Part shown: positions 33,902-42,087 of the stretch, one piece after another
Position numbering within the stretch: the stretch's first letter is position 1
Layout: the number at the start of each line of letters is the position of its first letter
From: Rubrolithibacter danxiaensis
GTDB lineage: Bacteria > Bacteroidota > Bacteroidia > Sphingobacteriales > Sphingobacteriaceae
Reading direction: 5' to 3'
Assembly: GCF_047272945.1 (NCBI RefSeq)
Contig: NZ_JBKOPS010000008.1
Location: forward strand, 62,001 to 126,000
DNA: 64,000 nucleotides
Translations under genes and position numbers: made by a program
Notes under the pieces: model-generated
Told to the model about the DNA's origin: nothing
Database searches by the model: none
The model's input: only the letters and a program-made list of their open reading frames with translations

Positions 33902-34636
33902 ATGATACTAAAAGCAGAAAATTTAGTAAAGAAATACAAACAGCGTACGGTGGTAAACAATGTTTCATTCCACGTATCGCAAGGTGAGATTGTAGGTTTG
34001 CTTGGGCCAAACGGTGCCGGAAAAACCACCTCCTTTTATATGATTGTGGGTTTGATTAAACCAAATGAAGGGCACGTTTTTTTAGAAGATGAAGATATAA
34101 CTTCAGACCCTATGTATCGGAGGGCACAGAAGGGAATTGGATATTTAGCTCAGGAGGCTTCAGTTTTCCGCAAACTTTCTGTAGAAGATAATGTAAGGGC
34201 GGTATTAGAAATGACTGACCTGAGCAAAGAAGCACAGAAAGACAAATTAGAAGAACTGCTTTCAGAATTCAGCCTTAACAGGGTAAGAAAAAATCGAGGC
34301 GACTTGCTTTCGGGAGGGGAACGCAGAAGGACTGAGATTGCTAGAGCGCTTGCAGCAAGCCCAAATTTCATTTTACTGGATGAACCATTTGCCGGCGTTG
34401 ACCCGATTGCGGTAGAAGAAATTCAGTCTATAGTAGCTAAATTAAAACTAAGAAATATTGGCATTTTAATAACAGACCATAATGTGCAGGAAACCCTTTC
34501 AATAACCGACAGGGCATATTTGCTTACAGAAGGGAAAATTATGCTTGGAGGTACCCCACAAGAAATTGCAAATAATGAAATGGCCAGGAAATTTTACCTG
34601 GGCCAGCACTTTGAGCTCAGAAAAAAGAAAATCTAA
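33902..34636 (+). CDS. lptB: LPS export ABC transporter ATP-binding protein LptB
   Basis: Cytosolic ATPase that drives the LptB2FG complex extracting lipopolysaccharide from the inner membrane. 244 residues: Walker A GLLGPNGAGKTTSFYM (about 34-49), Q-loop GIGYLAQEASVFRKLS, signature LLSGGERRRTEIARAL, Walker B FILLDEPFAGVDP, and switch His in LITDHNVQETL. The LptB-specific GYLAQEASVFRKL and GGERRR segments distinguish it from generic branched-chain transporters. It abuts recJ without a gap. Confidence 0.95.
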   Translation: MILKAENLVKKYKQRTVVNNVSFHVSQGEIVGLLGPNGAGKTTSFYMIVGLIKPNEGHVFLEDEDITSDPMYRRAQKGIGYLAQEASVFRKLSVEDNVRAVLEMTDLSKEAQKDKLEELLSEFSLNRVRKNRGDLLSGGERRRTEIARALAASPNFILLDEPFAGVDPIAVEEIQSIVAKLKLRNIGILITDHNVQETLSITDRAYLLTEGKIMLGGTPQEIANNEMARKFYLGQHFELRKKKI

Positions 34637-34645
34637 ACGTTCTCT

Positions 34646-36157
34646 ATGCCAATTGTAAATTCAATCTTCAACTGGTTTATGAAAAAGCGAATCCACCAGA
34701 TTGAGCTTTTTATTAAATACCCGCATGAAGTACAGGAAGAAGTTTTTCAGCACCTGGTATCCGATGCTATGGACACGGAATGGGGTAAGAAATACGACTA
34801 TAAGTCCGTAGATACCATCAGCCAGTTTAAAGAGCGTATCCCGCTTCAAAACTACGATTCTTTAAAACCCTATATAGAAAGAATGCTGAATGGAGAACAA
34901 AACATCTTATGGCATTCAGAAATAAAGTGGTTTGCCAAATCGTCCGGAACAACAAACGACAGGAGTAAATTTATTCCTGTAAGCAAAGAATCGCTGGATG
35001 AATGCCATTTTAAGGGGGGCAAAGATATGCTTTCCATCTACTGTAATAACCGCCCGGATGCTCAGATATTTTCAGGAAGGTCTCTTGCAATGGGTGGTAG
35101 TCATCAGGTAAGCCAGATGAAAAATAATATCTATTATGGCGACCTTTCGGCAGTAATTATAAAAAACCTTCCGTTCTGGGCAGAAGCTTACAGAACTCCT
35201 GATATGGCCATCACACTGATGGATAATTATGAGGAAAAGATCAAGAAAATGGCCGAAGCTACCGTAAATGTCAATGTTACCAATATTTCAGGTGTACCAA
35301 CATGGACCGTAGTTTTAGCAAAGTACTTGCTTGAAATGACCGGAAAAAGCAACTTACTTGAAGTATGGCCAAACCTTGAACTTTACATTCATGGCGCTGT
35401 AAATTTTACTCCATACCGCGATCAGTTCAAACAGCTTATACCTTCAGATTCTATGTATTACCTGGAAACTTACAATGCTTCTGAAGGGTTTTTCGGAATA
35501 CAGGATCAGTCTAATTCAGACGAAATGCTTCTGATGCTGGATTACGGCATCTTTTATGAGTTTATACCTATGGAGAATATGGACCAGGAAAACCCTGCAA
35601 CCTTGACTCTTGATGAAGTAGAACTAAATAAAAATTATGCGCTGGTAATTTCAACCAATGGTGGTTTGTGGCGATACCTGATCGGAGATACTATTAAATT
35701 TACTTCACTTTCTCCCTACCGGATTCAAATTACCGGGCGAACAAAACATTTTATAAATGCTTTTGGCGAGGAAGTGATCATTGACAACGCCGAAAAGGCA
35801 CTTACAAAGGCTTGTAAAGAAACAAATGCAAGCATCCGGGATTATACAGCATGCCCTATTTATTTTAAAGGGAATGAAGCCGGAGGCCATGAATGGATCA
35901 TTGAGTTTGAACATACACCCACTGATATCGAAAAGTTCACCGATTACCTGGACAACACGCTAAGAGAAGTTAACTCTGATTACGATGCGAAACGTTTTAA
36001 AGACATGGCATTGCGACGGCCTTTAATACATGTAGCTCCTGACGGAACTTTTTATAACTGGATGAAAAATCGCGGAAAATTAGGCGGTCAGCATAAAGTT
36101 CCGCGTTTGGCAAACGAACGAAAATATGTAGAAGAAATTCTCGAATTACTAAAGTAA
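34646..36157 (+). CDS. GH3 auxin-responsive promoter family protein
   Basis: A 503-residue adenylate-forming acyl-acid amido synthetase of the GH3 family. Motifs include the ATP loop FAKSSGTTNDRSKFIPVS, LETYNASEGFFG, DYGIFYEFIPM and GLWRYLIGDTIKF, with C-terminal GQHKVPRL. Plant relatives conjugate hormones to amino acids; the bacterial substrates are largely unknown. The position after recJ-lptB suggests a lipid or cell-envelope acyl substrate, but this is only context. No signal peptide. Confidence 0.9.
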   Translation: MPIVNSIFNWFMKKRIHQIELFIKYPHEVQEEVFQHLVSDAMDTEWGKKYDYKSVDTISQFKERIPLQNYDSLKPYIERMLNGEQNILWHSEIKWFAKSSGTTNDRSKFIPVSKESLDECHFKGGKDMLSIYCNNRPDAQIFSGRSLAMGGSHQVSQMKNNIYYGDLSAVIIKNLPFWAEAYRTPDMAITLMDNYEEKIKKMAEATVNVNVTNISGVPTWTVVLAKYLLEMTGKSNLLEVWPNLELYIHGAVNFTPYRDQFKQLIPSDSMYYLETYNASEGFFGIQDQSNSDEMLLMLDYGIFYEFIPMENMDQENPATLTLDEVELNKNYALVISTNGGLWRYLIGDTIKFTSLSPYRIQITGRTKHFINAFGEEVIIDNAEKALTKACKETNASIRDYTACPIYFKGNEAGGHEWIIEFEHTPTDIEKFTDYLDNTLREVNSDYDAKRFKDMALRRPLIHVAPDGTFYNWMKNRGKLGGQHKVPRLANERKYVEEILELLK

Positions 36158-36161
36158 TCAA

Positions 36162-37232
36162 TCAATGCTTTGCCGAATCTGTATGCTGCAGATGCTTTCT
36201 TTTCGGAAAAAGTAACGAGGCAACTATACTGATTGTAAGAATTAACACGATCAGAATAAGGGAATGCATGGTTGTAAAACCAATTTGCGCCAGCCATGAA
36301 TGCGCCAGCATTTTCACACCGATGAAGATCAGCAAAAATGCAAGTCCTATTTTGAGATAATGGAATTTATGGATAATGTTCACCAACAGGAAGAACATCG
36401 ACCGTAAACCCAGAATAGCGAAAATATTAGAGAAGAAAACAATATAAGGATCTTTTGTTACAGCAAAAATTGCTGGAATGGAGTCAACCGCGAAAATAAG
36501 GTCGGTAAATTCAACAATAAGCAATACCAGGAATAAGGTGGTTACCATCTTTTTCCCATTCTGCTTAATAAAGAATTTATTCCCGGAAAATCCCGGATAA
36601 ACGGCAAAATACTTAGATGCCAAACGCACTACTTTATGGTTTTTCGGATCAATTTTCTGATCCTCATCCCTTTGGAAAAGCATCATTACTCCTGTATAAA
36701 GCAGAAAAGCACCGAAAACGTATAGGATCCATTCAAACTGGTTAATCAATGTAGCCCCAAGAAAAATAAACAAAAAACGCATCAGCAAGGCGCCCACAAT
36801 ACCCCAGAACAGCACGCGGTGATATAGCTTTTCTTCTACCCCAAAAGCGGTAAAAATAAGTACCATGACAAAGATATTATCAACTGAAAGGGCGTACTCA
36901 ACCAGGTATCCTGTCAGAAATTCAAGACCCAGGTTTTGGTTATATAAATGGATACTGGCGGAAAAATTATCAGGGATTAAGGTAATATTATGCTTGTTTT
37001 CCTGCACAATATGCTTCAACTGATCGAGGTTTGTAATACCATGAAGCTCCTGCCCTTCCGCTAATAAAATAAAATAAAAACCGAGTGCAAAAGACACCCA
37101 GATGAAACTCATTATTGCCGCTTCTTTCAACTTCACCACATGATCCTTCTTGTTAAACAATCCAAGATCAATGGAGAGCATCAGGATGATGAATAACATG
37201 AATCCACCAAAAAATACTACTTCATTTGACAT
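36162..37232 (-). CDS. TerC/Alx family membrane protein
   Basis: A 356-residue inner-membrane protein with about nine hydrophobic helices. The family core is EYALSVDNIFVMVLIFTAFG and LLIVEFTDLIFAVDSIPAIFAVTKDPYIVFFSN, with the acidic pair typical of metal-exporting TerC/Alx proteins. A hydrophilic stretch of about 35 residues (LHGITNLDQLKHIVQENKHN, then IPDNFSASIH) interrupts the loop between helices 2 and 3. Alx in E. coli is linked to manganese homeostasis. It ends 4 bases from the GH3 stop (convergent) and abuts the polyprenyl synthase gene. Confidence 0.9.
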   Translation of the reverse strand: MSNEVVFFGGFMLFIILMLSIDLGLFNKKDHVVKLKEAAIMSFIWVSFALGFYFILLAEGQELHGITNLDQLKHIVQENKHNITLIPDNFSASIHLYNQNLGLEFLTGYLVEYALSVDNIFVMVLIFTAFGVEEKLYHRVLFWGIVGALLMRFLFIFLGATLINQFEWILYVFGAFLLYTGVMMLFQRDEDQKIDPKNHKVVRLASKYFAVYPGFSGNKFFIKQNGKKMVTTLFLVLLIVEFTDLIFAVDSIPAIFAVTKDPYIVFFSNIFAILGLRSMFFLLVNIIHKFHYLKIGLAFLLIFIGVKMLAHSWLAQIGFTTMHSLILIVLILTISIVASLLFPKRKHLQHTDSAKH

Positions 37233-37233
37233 G

Positions 37234-38205
37234 CTATTTTTTTCTTTCTGTAGTAAAACGTACCAATTGCTCTAAACTTGTTCTGAATTCACGTTCAGGA
37301 AACTCGTTTAAAATTTCAAAAGCTTCTTCCTGAAAACGATGCATCTGCATTTCTGCGTAAGCAAGTCCCCCGCTGTTCCGTACAAAATAAATTACTTCTT
37401 CTATCTTCCGGGCATCTTCGTTATGATTCTTTACGAGATTTATAATGTGTCGTTTTTCGCTGTAAGCCGCTTTATTTAACGCGTAAATCAAAGGCAGTGT
37501 TATTTTCTTTTCCTTAATATCAATACCCAGGGGTTTTCCAACATCGTCTGTCCCGAAATCAAAAAGGTCATCCTTAATCTGGAAAGCCATACCTACTTTT
37601 TCGCCGAACAAACGCATTTTCTCAATTACATCAGAAGTGGCAGCAGCAGAAGCGGCTCCGCAAGCACAACAGGATGCGATCAAAGAAGCTGTTTTTTGAC
37701 GTATAACTTCATAATATACCCGTTCATCAATATCCAGCCTTCTTGCTTTTTCCATTTGAAGCAATTCACCTTCGCTCATTTGCTGAACGGCATTATTTAC
37801 AATCTTCAGCAAGTCGAAATCCTGGTTCTGCAAGGAAAGATGCATTCCCTTTGCGAGCAGAAAATCACCCACCAAAACAGCGATTTTATTTTTCCATAAT
37901 GCATTTACAGAAAAAAAGCCGCGTCGTTCGTAGGAGTTATCCACTACATCGTCGTGAACAAGTGTAGCAGTATGAAGCAATTCGACAAGGGCAGCCCCGC
38001 GGTAAGTAGCATCCGTTATTCCCCCGCATATAGCGGCAGAAAAGAACACGAACATGGGCCGAATCTGCTTCCCTTTACGCTTTACAATATAATGGGTAAT
38101 ACGGTCAAGAAGAGGAACTGAACTCTGCATGGACGATTTGAATCTTTCTTCAAAAACATCCAGTTCATGCTCAATCGGTTTCTTTATCTTATCAAGATCT
38201 AACAT
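37234..38205 (-). CDS. Polyprenyl diphosphate synthase family protein
   Basis: A 323-residue trans-isoprenyl diphosphate synthase that extends an allylic diphosphate with IPP, probably to the menaquinone or undecaprenyl side-chain length. The first Asp-rich motif is HDDVVDNSYERRG (Asp at 85, 86, 89) and the second is IKDDLFDFGTDDVG; IRPMFVFF and GEL LQM segments also fit. The two residues before the first Asp motif (LV) are small, which suits a medium to long chain. Nothing in the context decides the chain length. Confidence 0.92.
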   Translation of the reverse strand: MLDLDKIKKPIEHELDVFEERFKSSMQSSVPLLDRITHYIVKRKGKQIRPMFVFFSAAICGGITDATYRGAALVELLHTATLVHDDVVDNSYERRGFFSVNALWKNKIAVLVGDFLLAKGMHLSLQNQDFDLLKIVNNAVQQMSEGELLQMEKARRLDIDERVYYEVIRQKTASLIASCCACGAASAAATSDVIEKMRLFGEKVGMAFQIKDDLFDFGTDDVGKPLGIDIKEKKITLPLIYALNKAAYSEKRHIINLVKNHNEDARKIEEVIYFVRNSGGLAYAEMQMHRFQEEAFEILNEFPEREFRTSLEQLVRFTTERKK

Positions 38206-38424
38206 TGAAGTACTACTTTCAGCTACGCTGAATAATCAGTGCAAACATAACCTAAAAAAATAAAATACGAAGCCCGATAAAGCAGGGTTCACAACCCTTT
38301 TACTGCTTTTAAGCGATTAAGATCAGTCTTAACCTAAAAAAAGCATTTAAAAAAAATCTGCTTAGTTTAAATATCCGTAGGTAAGGTTAAACAAGAATTT
38401 TTAACCTTTTAAACTTCACCTCAC
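38206..38424. other. Intergenic region between polyprenyl synthase and ferritin-like genes
   Basis: This 219-bp divergent gap holds promoters for both sides. A small stem GGGTT/AACCC (38285-38299 area) lies nearer the minus-strand gene. I see no ORF and no RNA gene. Confidence 0.4.
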
Positions 38425-39138
38425 ATGACAAATCCCTTAATAGACAAGGAAAGAGAACTTTTGCAGGATGAGAGCAATTTCTTATCAAAAAAGTTCCAAA
38501 GGCGCTCATTTCTGCAGTTCACCGGAGCAGGAGTTGCTTCAATTGCTCTAATTGCTGCAGGCTGTAAAAAAGACAGTAATCCAACTATGAACACTGGTGG
38601 TGTAGATTTGGGAAGCGGAGACATTGGCATATTGAATTATGCTTATGCGCTTGAACAACTAGAAGCAGCTTTTTACAAACAGGTTTCAGATACTCCTTAT
38701 GGTGGTATAAGTAATAACGAATTAGCTCTTTTGGCGGATATACGTGATCATGAAATTGCACACAGAGAATTTTTCAAAACTGCCCTGGGAAGTAAAGCAA
38801 TACCCGCATTGGAAGTAAACTTTTCTGGAATAGACTTTGGCAGCAGAGACAATGTACTGGCGACAGCTAAAGCATTTGAAGATTTAGGCGTTTCTGCTTA
38901 TAACGGTGCCGGGAAGTTGATTCAATCAGCAGATTACCTTACTCTTGCCGGTAAAATTGTATCTGTAGAAGCAAGGCATGCGGCTTTAATCCGTGATTTG
39001 ATAACAAACGGCACTTTTGCGGACAGCAGTGTTGTTAATAGCAACGGCCTTGATACTTCCAGATCTCCAGCCGAAGTATTGGCTATCGCGAAATCTTTTA
39101 TTAAAACTTCTATCAACGCATCAAACTTACCATCTTAA
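38425..39138 (+). CDS. Ferritin-like domain protein (exported lipoprotein)
   Basis: A 237-residue protein of the ferritin-like DUF4439/Ferritin_2 group. QRRSFLQFTGAG followed by a hydrophobic stretch and AAGCKKD looks like a twin-arginine signal ending in a lipobox (Cys near residue 47). The helical bundle has repeating Glu/His pairs: NYAYALEQLEAAFYKQ, IRDHEIAHREFFK, KAFEDLGVSAYNGAG and VSVEARHAALIRDLI, suiting a di-iron or other metal site. Related genes occur as adjacent pairs in Bacteroidota; stress protection has been suggested but the role is not settled. Confidence 0.88.
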   Translation: MTNPLIDKERELLQDESNFLSKKFQRRSFLQFTGAGVASIALIAAGCKKDSNPTMNTGGVDLGSGDIGILNYAYALEQLEAAFYKQVSDTPYGGISNNELALLADIRDHEIAHREFFKTALGSKAIPALEVNFSGIDFGSRDNVLATAKAFEDLGVSAYNGAGKLIQSADYLTLAGKIVSVEARHAALIRDLITNGTFADSSVVNSNGLDTSRSPAEVLAIAKSFIKTSINASNLPS

Positions 39139-39148
39139 TACTATCACC

Positions 39149-39985
39149 ATGAATATTTTAAATATAATTGAAGAAATAGAAAAAACAGACGCTGATATAT
39201 ACGAGCGTTTAAGCCCCAGAAGAAGAGTATTAAAAAGTTTTACAGCCTTTGGTTCTAAAATAGCCCTTGCATCGTTGCCATTGGCTTTAGGTTCGATGTT
39301 TAAAAAAGCGTATGGACAAACAGCTAATTCTGTAATTGATGTGCTGCAGTTCGCACTCACACTGGAATATCTGGAAAATGAGTTTTATCAGAATGCTTTT
39401 ACAGTTAATCCATCATTAATTCCTGCCGGCCCTGCCCAGGGAGCTATTGCCGCTATCCGCGATCATGAAAAAGCACATGTTGACTTCTTAAAAAGCACTA
39501 TTACAGCTTTAGGCTCCACTCCGGTTAGCAAGCCAACATTTGATTTTTCTGCAGGAAACGGATCCGGAAACGGTCCTTTTAAAGATGTGTACACCAATTA
39601 CGATCTTTTTTTGGCGGTAGCGCAAACTTTTGAAGACACGGGGGTACGTGCTTACAAAGGACAAGCGCCAGCCCTGGTTCAGCAAAATGCGATACTGGAA
39701 GCAGCCTTAAACATTCATTCGGTAGAAGCTCGCCATGCATCTCATATCCGGCAAATGCGTAAAGCTCGGGGTGCAGATGTAAAGCCGTGGATTACCGGGA
39801 AAGAGAGTGGAATTGGCGCTGCAGTACAAGCTTCGTATGATGGTGAAGAGAATACTAAACAGGCGAATGTAGAGATTACCAATATCAACGGATTTGAAAT
39901 TTCAGCGGATGCAGCCTCTGAAGCTTTCGATGAACCATTAACCAAAGAACAAATCCTGGCCATAGTGAACCCTTTTATCGTTTAA
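39149..39985 (+). CDS. Ferritin-like domain protein (Tat-type signal)
   Basis: A 278-residue partner of the previous gene, from the ATG at 39149 (a longer frame from 39017 overlaps the first gene and is rejected). Signal region SPRRRVLKSFTAFGSKIALA resembles a Tat signal, followed by FKKAYGQT as a cleavage zone. The bundle shows the same four helices: FALTLEYLENEFYQNAF, IRDHEKAHVDFLK, AQTFEDTGVRAYKG and HSVEARHASHIRQMR. A C-terminal extension of about 60 residues is unique to this copy. Ten bases separate it from the upstream gene. Confidence 0.88.
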   Translation: MNILNIIEEIEKTDADIYERLSPRRRVLKSFTAFGSKIALASLPLALGSMFKKAYGQTANSVIDVLQFALTLEYLENEFYQNAFTVNPSLIPAGPAQGAIAAIRDHEKAHVDFLKSTITALGSTPVSKPTFDFSAGNGSGNGPFKDVYTNYDLFLAVAQTFEDTGVRAYKGQAPALVQQNAILEAALNIHSVEARHASHIRQMRKARGADVKPWITGKESGIGAAVQASYDGEENTKQANVEITNINGFEISADAASEAFDEPLTKEQILAIVNPFIV

Positions 39986-40125
39986 TCAGTAGATTGTTTA
40001 TAGATAGCTGGTGGAAGGTATTGATAGGCCTTCCACTTTTTTAAGTTTATTTAAAACCCTTTTTTATTTCTTAATATCCGCTGTAAGCAACAACTGCCTG
40101 ATAATTTTTATACCTTTATCCGACC

Positions 40126-40452
40126 ATGAATTGGATAATTCTAATTATTGCAGGCCTTTTTGAAGTAGGCTTTACCACCTGCCTGGGAAAAGCGAAAGAA
40201 ACAGCGGGAACTACCTCTGTTTTATGGACAGTAGGCTTTTTTATCAGTCTTTCAATTAGCATGCTTTTGCTATACAAGGCAACTCAAACATTACCTATGG
40301 GAACGGCCTATGCCGTTTGGACGGGAATTGGTGCTGTTGGCACTGTACTGGTTGGAATAGTATTCTTTAAAGAACCTTCTGATTTCTGGCGCTTATTCTT
40401 TATTGCAACCCTAATAAGTTCTATTGCAGGGTTAAAGTTTGTTTCAAACTAA
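40126..40452 (+). CDS. SMR family (SugE/Gdx-type) transporter
   Basis: A 108-residue four-helix membrane protein of the small multidrug resistance family. The essential membrane glutamate is E13 in IAGLFEVGFTTCLGK; later helices include ISLSISMLLLYKAT and GTAYAVWTGIGAVGTVLVGI with the family WTGIG motif. The Gdx/SugE guanidinium exporters and the Qac-type drug exporters cannot be separated with confidence; no guanidine riboswitch was recognised upstream. A terminator follows. Confidence 0.9.
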   Translation: MNWIILIIAGLFEVGFTTCLGKAKETAGTTSVLWTVGFFISLSISMLLLYKATQTLPMGTAYAVWTGIGAVGTVLVGIVFFKEPSDFWRLFFIATLISSIAGLKFVSN

Positions 40453-40460
40453 GTAGACTA

Positions 40461-40482
40461 AAACTATCGGTTCTGATAGTTT
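40461..40482 (+). terminator. Terminator after the SMR gene
   Basis: AAACTATC and GATAGTTT pair around GGTTCT, starting eight bases after the stop, followed by a T-rich stretch. Confidence 0.6.
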
Positions 40483-40678
40483 CTTTAAATCTCTATAATC
40501 ATGTTCTTGCTTTTGTAGTTGGATAGACTCTGGTTTGATTTTAAACTATTAAAGTTATCACAGTATTTCAGTATTACTGGAAACATATCATAAAAATTAA
40601 AAATCTTTTTAAAAAAATTAAAAAAGTTCCTATACTTGCATCAGTTATTATAAAAGCATATTTTGATTTAAGTAGTTA
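40483..40678. other. Intergenic AT-rich stretch
   Basis: About 200 bases of very AT-rich sequence between the SMR gene and the haloperoxidase-type operon. I see no ORF of sensible composition and no RNA gene. It is bounded by hairpins on both sides. Confidence 0.4.
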
Positions 40679-40705
40679 AAGGGTTAGATTCCCCGTCTAA
40701 CCCTT
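40679..40705. terminator. Terminator of the haloperoxidase operon
   Basis: AAGGGTTAGA (40679-40688) pairs with TCTAACCCTT (40696-40705), a perfect 10-bp stem around TTCCCCG, 25 bases beyond the stop of the last minus-strand gene. Confidence 0.65.
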
Positions 40706-40729
40706 ACTTTATTCCAAATCCTGTAAATT

Positions 40730-42085
40730 TTAATGAGTAGTAAAATCCAGTAAAGTAGTTTGAATAGGTTGATTTGCAGTAACCCTAATCTTTTGCACTA
40801 TAAAATCGCCCAACGCTTTACCTTGTTTTTGCCCGTTAACAATAGCTTCACGAAAGTGTATTCCCCCGTATAATCTGCTTATTGCTGCCTCGTTAGCGGC
40901 ATCAATAAAAGAAGGAAATTTTCTAACAGGTAAACCATAGTCAGTTTCTGTATTATCATCAAAGACAATATTATCTCCCAGAAGTGCGGTTAGCACCGTT
41001 GCTGCGGCTGTAGAAGCTACGCTATGGCCACTGGGATATTCGGGAAAGGGGGGTGTTTGCAGAAGAGGCTTCCAGCTCTCGTCAATGTGGGCATTAATAA
41101 AGGTTTCCGGTCTTATATAATTACTTCGATATTTCTCATCCCAGCAACTGATAAATGCGTCAAATATAGCAAGCGAAGTATAAGTATAAACTGCTGAAGA
41201 CTTCATATAATCTGCATGTTTATTTGTGAGGGCGATGCCAGCTATAGACATCCAATGAGCCCCGGGCGAAATCTTTTTTGTAGCAAAATTAAGATGCCCC
41301 TGTGTATTCAAAAAAAAGGGATTACAATCCCAAAAACTAGCTATATGCCTTTGTTCAGCGGTTAATTGGTTTACTGCCAGATACACTTCATATGCTGATT
41401 TGTAAAAGTCACTTTTTTTATCTGTACTGTAGGCAAATGGCTGGAGAGGCTTAAACTGATCAGGACTATTCATTACAAAAGGCCTTATCTTATTCCAGTT
41501 TGGTTCTACCGCTGCCATATATCCGGGAGGCGTTGGCTGCCACTTACCCTCCTGCTTTATAAATGCGTATCTCCTCATGCGCCGCGTTTCCCCATAATGA
41601 TCTTTTGATGCATAGGCTATTATAGAGTCAGCAACAGATTGCCCGTATGTTAATGAATTTTGGATTACCTTTTCCGGATAACCTTTAGATGTGTACCACT
41701 TCAAAATGCTTTTGATGCTGTCACTAACCATGTCTTCAGAGAAAACCAGCCTTTTTGCAACCTGTAAATACGCGAAAGTTGCGGCAACTGAATAACTTAA
41801 CTCAGCATTTTTCGGAGCAGCAATGCCCTTAAATTCGTTTATCTGCCCGCCCATACTTACATACTTTTTATTCTGCTTTGCCTGAATTTCATAGGCGGCA
41901 ATATTTGCATAAGCAAAAATCCTGCTGGCTACCGGTGGCGAAAAAACATCATGAACGATAATATTTGACACCGCTTTTTGAGATCGGTGAAGGGCAAATG
42001 CATCTGTTTCATGCTTTTCCCATTGTGCACTAACAGAAATACTACCGGCAAACAACAATAAAATAAGTACTTTAAATACTTTCAT
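40730..42085 (-). CDS. Vanadium-dependent haloperoxidase / PAP2-type protein
   Basis: A 451-residue exported enzyme (signal peptide ending ISVSAQ). It carries the full vanadate/phosphate-binding signature: K318-x6-R325-P326 (KYRSNYIRP), PSGH at 351-354, and S403-R404-x5-H410 (SRLYGGIH). The final Asp of the classic H-x3-D is replaced by Glu-Ala. Vanadium haloperoxidases and PAP2 phosphatases share this motif, so halide oxidation is not assured. It is the last gene of a tightly packed operon, two bases after the FG-GAP gene. Confidence 0.88.
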   Translation of the reverse strand: MKVFKVLILLLFAGSISVSAQWEKHETDAFALHRSQKAVSNIIVHDVFSPPVASRIFAYANIAAYEIQAKQNKKYVSMGGQINEFKGIAAPKNAELSYSVAATFAYLQVAKRLVFSEDMVSDSIKSILKWYTSKGYPEKVIQNSLTYGQSVADSIIAYASKDHYGETRRMRRYAFIKQEGKWQPTPPGYMAAVEPNWNKIRPFVMNSPDQFKPLQPFAYSTDKKSDFYKSAYEVYLAVNQLTAEQRHIASFWDCNPFFLNTQGHLNFATKKISPGAHWMSIAGIALTNKHADYMKSSAVYTYTSLAIFDAFISCWDEKYRSNYIRPETFINAHIDESWKPLLQTPPFPEYPSGHSVASTAAATVLTALLGDNIVFDDNTETDYGLPVRKFPSFIDAANEAAISRLYGGIHFREAIVNGQKQGKALGDFIVQKIRVTANQPIQTTLLDFTTH

Positions 42086-42087
42086 TT

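Noticed and set aside
39017..39148. Longer start for the second ferritin-like gene
   Set aside because: The extension overlaps the first ferritin gene and lacks a signal peptide; the ATG at 39149 gives a proper Tat-like signal.
40050..40125. Guanidine riboswitch before the SMR gene
   Set aside because: No conserved ykkC-type core is evident in the short upstream sequence, so export of guanidinium is not supported by it.
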